A DNA stretch of 7,307 nt, from contig USQL01000098.1 in NCBI GenBank assembly GCA_900556935.1, positions 1 through 7,307 of the forward strand. Direction: 5' to 3'. Origin of the DNA: an uncultured Eubacteriales bacterium. GTDB lineage: Bacteria; Bacillota; Clostridia; Oscillospirales; Oscillospiraceae. Under the pieces are notes generated by a model. That model was not told the origin of the DNA. It searched no databases and worked only from the letters and a program-made list of their open reading frames with translations. A program made the position numbers and the translations under genes. Below are positions 5,507-7,307 of this stretch, one piece after another; positions within the stretch are counted from its first letter, which is position 1, and each line of letters opens with the position of its first letter.

Positions 5507-6487
5507 ATGGAACTTCGCAAGCCCCGCTTTTATGATTCCTTCCGGTGCATCGCCGGAACGTGCCCTGACAGCTGCTGCAAGGAATGGGACGTGGAGGTGG
5601 ACCCGGACAAGGCCGCCTTTTACCGGAGGCTGCCCGGAGCGCTGGGGGACAAGCTGCGGACATTCTTAAAGGACGAGGACGGGGCAGTCTACCTGACGCT
5701 GGAGGGAAACCGGTGCCCCATGTGGCGCAAGGACGGTCTGTGCCGCATCCAGGCAGAGCTGGGGGAAGGGGCCCTGTGCCAAACCTGCCGGGACTTTCCC
5801 CGGCTGCGGCACGACTACGGGAGCTTTGTGGAGCTGGGGCTGGAGCTCAGCTGCCCGGAGGCGGCCCGGATTTTGCTGGCCCAGGACGATTGGCACTGGC
5901 AGGCCCAGGGTGCTGCCACGGAAGAGACGGACTACGCCCCCGAGGACATGGAAATTCTGCTGAAAACCCGGGAGGAGGCCATGGCCCTGACGGAACGCGC
6001 AGACCCGCTTTCCTCCCTGCTGCTCTATGGGATTCACGCCCAAGCTCTTCTGGACGGCGAACCGGAAACACTCTTTGAAGCCGACTCTTTTCCCGAGCTT
6101 TCCCAAAAAGGGGACCTGGAAGCTTTTCTTGATGTGTTTCAAAAGCTGGAAATTCTGACTCCCGCGTGGAAACAGCGGCTTGCAAATCCTGCCCCGAGGC
6201 CCCTGCAAAAGGCGGACCGGGCGATGCTGCGGTATCTCATTTCCCGCTACTGGCTCCAAGCGATTTCTGATTTTGATATCGTATGCCGAGCAAAGCTTGC
6301 CGTTTCCCTGGTGCTTTTAAACTGTCTTCTGGGCGGGGACAGCGTGACAACGGCGCAGCTTCTTTCCAAGGAGATTGAAAACGATGCCGCCAATATGGAC
6401 GCGCTTCTGGACGGGACCTACACCCTCCCCGGGCTGACGGATGCCAATCTGCTGGCCCTGATTCAGCTTGTTACAAAGCATTCATAA
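5507..6487 (+). CDS. FliB-family cysteine-rich protein (flagellin lysine-N-methylase-like)
   Basis: The 326-residue protein has a cysteine-rich N-terminal domain typical of the FliB family: CIAGTCPDSCC (C14, C19, C23, C24), then NRCPMWRKDGLCRIQ (C70, C79), LCQTCRDFPR (C91, C94) and LELSCPEAARILL (C116). This belongs to the group annotated as CxxCxxCC-type metal-chelating proteins. In Salmonella, FliB methylates lysines of flagellin, and an iron-sulfur cluster has been reported for it, to my recollection. The C-terminal half (about 130-326) is helical, poorly conserved and shorter than in enterobacterial FliB. No flagellar genes are visible here, so the flagellin substrate should not be assumed. 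The ATG has GAAAGGA 7 nt upstream. No promoter of its own is evident; it follows the DivIVA-like gene's terminator by only 18 nt and may rely on read-through. Confidence 0.8.
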   Translation: MELRKPRFYDSFRCIAGTCPDSCCKEWDVEVDPDKAAFYRRLPGALGDKLRTFLKDEDGAVYLTLEGNRCPMWRKDGLCRIQAELGEGALCQTCRDFPRLRHDYGSFVELGLELSCPEAARILLAQDDWHWQAQGAATEETDYAPEDMEILLKTREEAMALTERADPLSSLLLYGIHAQALLDGEPETLFEADSFPELSQKGDLEAFLDVFQKLEILTPAWKQRLANPAPRPLQKADRAMLRYLISRYWLQAISDFDIVCRAKLAVSLVLLNCLLGGDSVTTAQLLSKEIENDAANMDALLDGTYTLPGLTDANLLALIQLVTKHS

Positions 6488-6515
6488 ATTATTTACGGAA
6501 AACGCTATTTTTCCT

Positions 6516-6534
6516 CTTGCTTTTTTGAAGCAAG
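6516..6534. repeat. Inverted repeat overlapping the groES promoter -35
   Basis: CTTGCTT (6516-6522) and AAGCAAG (6528-6534) form a perfect 7-bp inverted repeat around TTTTG. The left arm contains the predicted -35. No T-run follows on either strand, so a terminator is unlikely. An operator for an unidentified regulator, or chance, are the alternatives. Confidence 0.5.
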
Positions 6535-6545
6535 TGCGCTATGAT
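6517..6545 (+). promoter_or_regulatory. Predicted sigma-A promoter of groES-groEL
   Basis: TTGCTT (6517-6522), a 17-nt spacer and TATGAT (6540-6545) place the transcription start near 6552, inside the left arm of the CIRCE operator. This is the usual geometry for HrcA-repressed chaperonin operons. Confidence 0.75.
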
Positions 6546-6548
6546 ATG

Positions 6549-6575
6549 TTAGCACTCAGAGATAAAGAGTGCTAA
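6549..6575. promoter_or_regulatory. CIRCE operator (HrcA binding site)
   Basis: TTAGCACTC (6549-6557) and GAGTGCTAA (6567-6575) form a perfect 9-bp inverted repeat around a 9-nt spacer, identical to the CIRCE consensus. The repressor HrcA binds it and is kept active by GroEL, giving heat-shock feedback control. In the transcript it also forms a hairpin near the 5' end. hrcA itself is not in this window. Confidence 0.97.
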
Positions 6576-6589
6576 GCAAGTAGATAAGA

Positions 6590-6605
6590 GCCGGGCATTC
6601 CCGGC
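6590..6605 (+). other. GC-rich hairpin in the groES leader
   Basis: GCCGGG (6590-6595) and CCCGGC (6600-6605) pair perfectly around CATT. The hairpin lies between CIRCE and the groES RBS. No T-run follows, so it is not a standard terminator; it could affect mRNA stability. Confidence 0.6.
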
Positions 6606-6625
6606 GGTCTAAATATTGCACACAT

Positions 6626-6632
6626 GGAGGAA
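6626..6632 (+). promoter_or_regulatory. groES ribosome binding site
   Basis: GGAGGAA lies 6 nt before the ATG at 6639. An in-frame ATG at 6624 overlaps the site itself and has no RBS of its own, so it is rejected as the start. Confidence 0.85.
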
Positions 6633-6638
6633 TTCGTT

Positions 6639-6914
6639 ATGAAACTGAAACCCATGGCTGACAACGTGCTGCTGAAGGCACACGAGGCCCAGGAGACCAC
6701 CGTCTCCGGTATTATTCTGGCAACCAGCAACAAGGAAAAGCCCGCAATCTATGAGGTCGTTTCCGTCGGCCCCGGCACCAAGGACGTGACCATGACCGTG
6801 TCCGTTGGCGACAAGGTGGTTGTCGGCAAGTTCACCGGCACCGACCTGACCCTGGACAAGGTTGACTATAAGTTTGTAAAGCAGGACGACATTTTGGCCG
6901 TCGTCACTGACTAA
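6639..6914 (+). CDS. groES: Co-chaperonin GroES (Cpn10)
   Basis: This 91-residue protein forms the heptameric lid that closes the GroEL folding chamber in the cytoplasm. The N-terminus LKPMADNVLLK (3-13) matches the family's beta-barrel start. The flexible mobile loop (about 16-34) carries the hydrophobic IIL (25-27) that docks onto GroEL. VGPGTKD (43-49), VGDKVVVGKFTGTDL (56-70) and the C-terminal DDILAVV (83-89) are also typical. The length is normal. The start at 6639 was chosen over the ATG at 6624 because of the RBS. It is the first gene of the CIRCE-controlled operon and lies 14 nt before groEL. Confidence 0.97.
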   Translation: MKLKPMADNVLLKAHEAQETTVSGIILATSNKEKPAIYEVVSVGPGTKDVTMTVSVGDKVVVGKFTGTDLTLDKVDYKFVKQDDILAVVTD

Positions 6915-6928
6915 GGAGGAAATGCGTT

Positions 6929-7307
6929 ATGGCAAAGATGATTGTTTATGGCGAAGAAGCCAGAAAGAAGCTGCAGTCCGGTATTGACCAGCTGGCCGAC
7001 ACCGTAAAGGTTACCATGGGCCCCAAGGGCCGGAACGTGGTTCTGGGCAAGAAGTACGGCTCTCCCCTGATCACCAACGACGGCGTGACCATCGCCAAGG
7101 AGATTGAGCTGGAGGATGCCTTTGAGAACATGGGCGCGCAGCTGATTCGGGAAGTCGCCACCAAGACCAACGATGTCGCCGGTGACGGCACCACCACCGC
7201 TACCCTGCTTGCGCAGGCCATCACCCGGGAGGGTCTGAAGAACCTGTCCGCCGGTGCCAACCCCATGGTCATGCGTAAGGGCATCGACAAGGCCGTTGCC
7301 GCCGCCG
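6929..7307 (+). CDS. groEL: Chaperonin GroEL (Cpn60), 3' end outside the window
   Basis: The first 126 codons of the 60-kDa chaperonin are present; the gene runs off the right edge. It assembles into two stacked heptameric rings that fold proteins with GroES and ATP. The equatorial-domain motifs are intact: VTMGPKGRNVVL (28-39), NDGVTIAKEIELED (50-63) with D51, and DVAGDGTTTATLLA (82-95) with the ATP-hydrolysis aspartate D86, followed by GANPMVMRKGIDKAV (109-123). AAGGAGGAA at 6913-6921 lies 7 nt before the ATG and overlaps the groES stop codon, so the two genes are co-transcribed under CIRCE/HrcA control. M30 replaces the more common leucine in the TLGPKG motif, a mild variation. The reading frame is open to the edge with no sign of damage. 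Confidence 0.98.
   Translation, partial: MAKMIVYGEEARKKLQSGIDQLADTVKVTMGPKGRNVVLGKKYGSPLITNDGVTIAKEIELEDAFENMGAQLIREVATKTNDVAGDGTTTATLLAQAITREGLKNLSAGANPMVMRKGIDKAVAAA

Noticed and set aside
5584..6078. A plus-strand 164-codon frame within the FliB-like gene
   Set aside because: It is a shifted frame inside a gene with clear cysteine motifs; its composition is Gly/Ala/Arg/Pro-rich without motifs.
6549..6575. CIRCE palindrome as a terminator of the FliB-like gene
   Set aside because: It is an exact CIRCE match located at a promoter before groES, and no T-run follows it.
6624..6638. ATG start adding five residues to GroES
   Set aside because: The added codons are the ribosome binding site itself, and GroES proteins normally begin at the later methionine.

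Overview
The window reads as a chromosomal segment of a GC-rich Firmicute, most likely a gut Clostridium-class bacterium of the Oscillospiraceae/Ruminococcaceae type. This assignment is inference. It rests on strong AGGAGG-type ribosome binding sites, a perfect CIRCE operator in front of groES-groEL, a DivIVA-like coiled-coil protein, two PF06541-type membrane proteins, and dispersed-type palindromic repeats of a style I recall from such genomes.

Layout. Positions 1-54 hold two hairpins forming a repeat-like element that overlaps the stop codon of the first gene. From 3484 leftward runs a minus-strand operon: a PF06541-like five-helix membrane protein (3420 to 2653), the membrane AAA+ protease FtsH (2656 to 842) and a family 8 glycosyltransferase (845 to 54). 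Both junctions are 4-nt ATGA overlaps, so the three genes look translationally coupled. A 181-bp divergent spacer (3421-3601) carries the leftward promoter, with A-tracts behind it. To the right, a second, different PF06541-like protein (3602-4630) is transcribed rightward. It is followed by a 100-nt, nearly fully self-complementary palindromic element (4671-4770). Next come a well-formed extended -10 promoter, a DivIVA-like protein (4853-5464), an intrinsic terminator (5463-5488), a FliB-family cysteine-rich protein (5507-6487), and the heat-shock operon groES (6639-6914) and groEL (6929 to beyond the window end), controlled by a promoter plus CIRCE.

How the genes fit together. The groES-groEL unit is a standard HrcA-type chaperonin operon. 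FtsH is another protein quality-control factor, encoded nearby but with no CIRCE visible upstream of its operon. The most suggestive feature is the tight coupling of FtsH to a PF06541-like membrane protein, with a second family member divergently transcribed from the same spacer; this could indicate a membrane partner or regulator of FtsH, which is inference only. The FliB-like gene has no flagellar neighbours here, so its substrate is open.

Most of the window is ordinary housekeeping sequence. I see no CRISPR array, tRNA, rRNA, transposase or phage gene. Several gene starts were moved downstream from the longest reading frame because an internal ATG has a much better ribosome binding site, or because the predicted transcription start lies beyond the upstream start codon.
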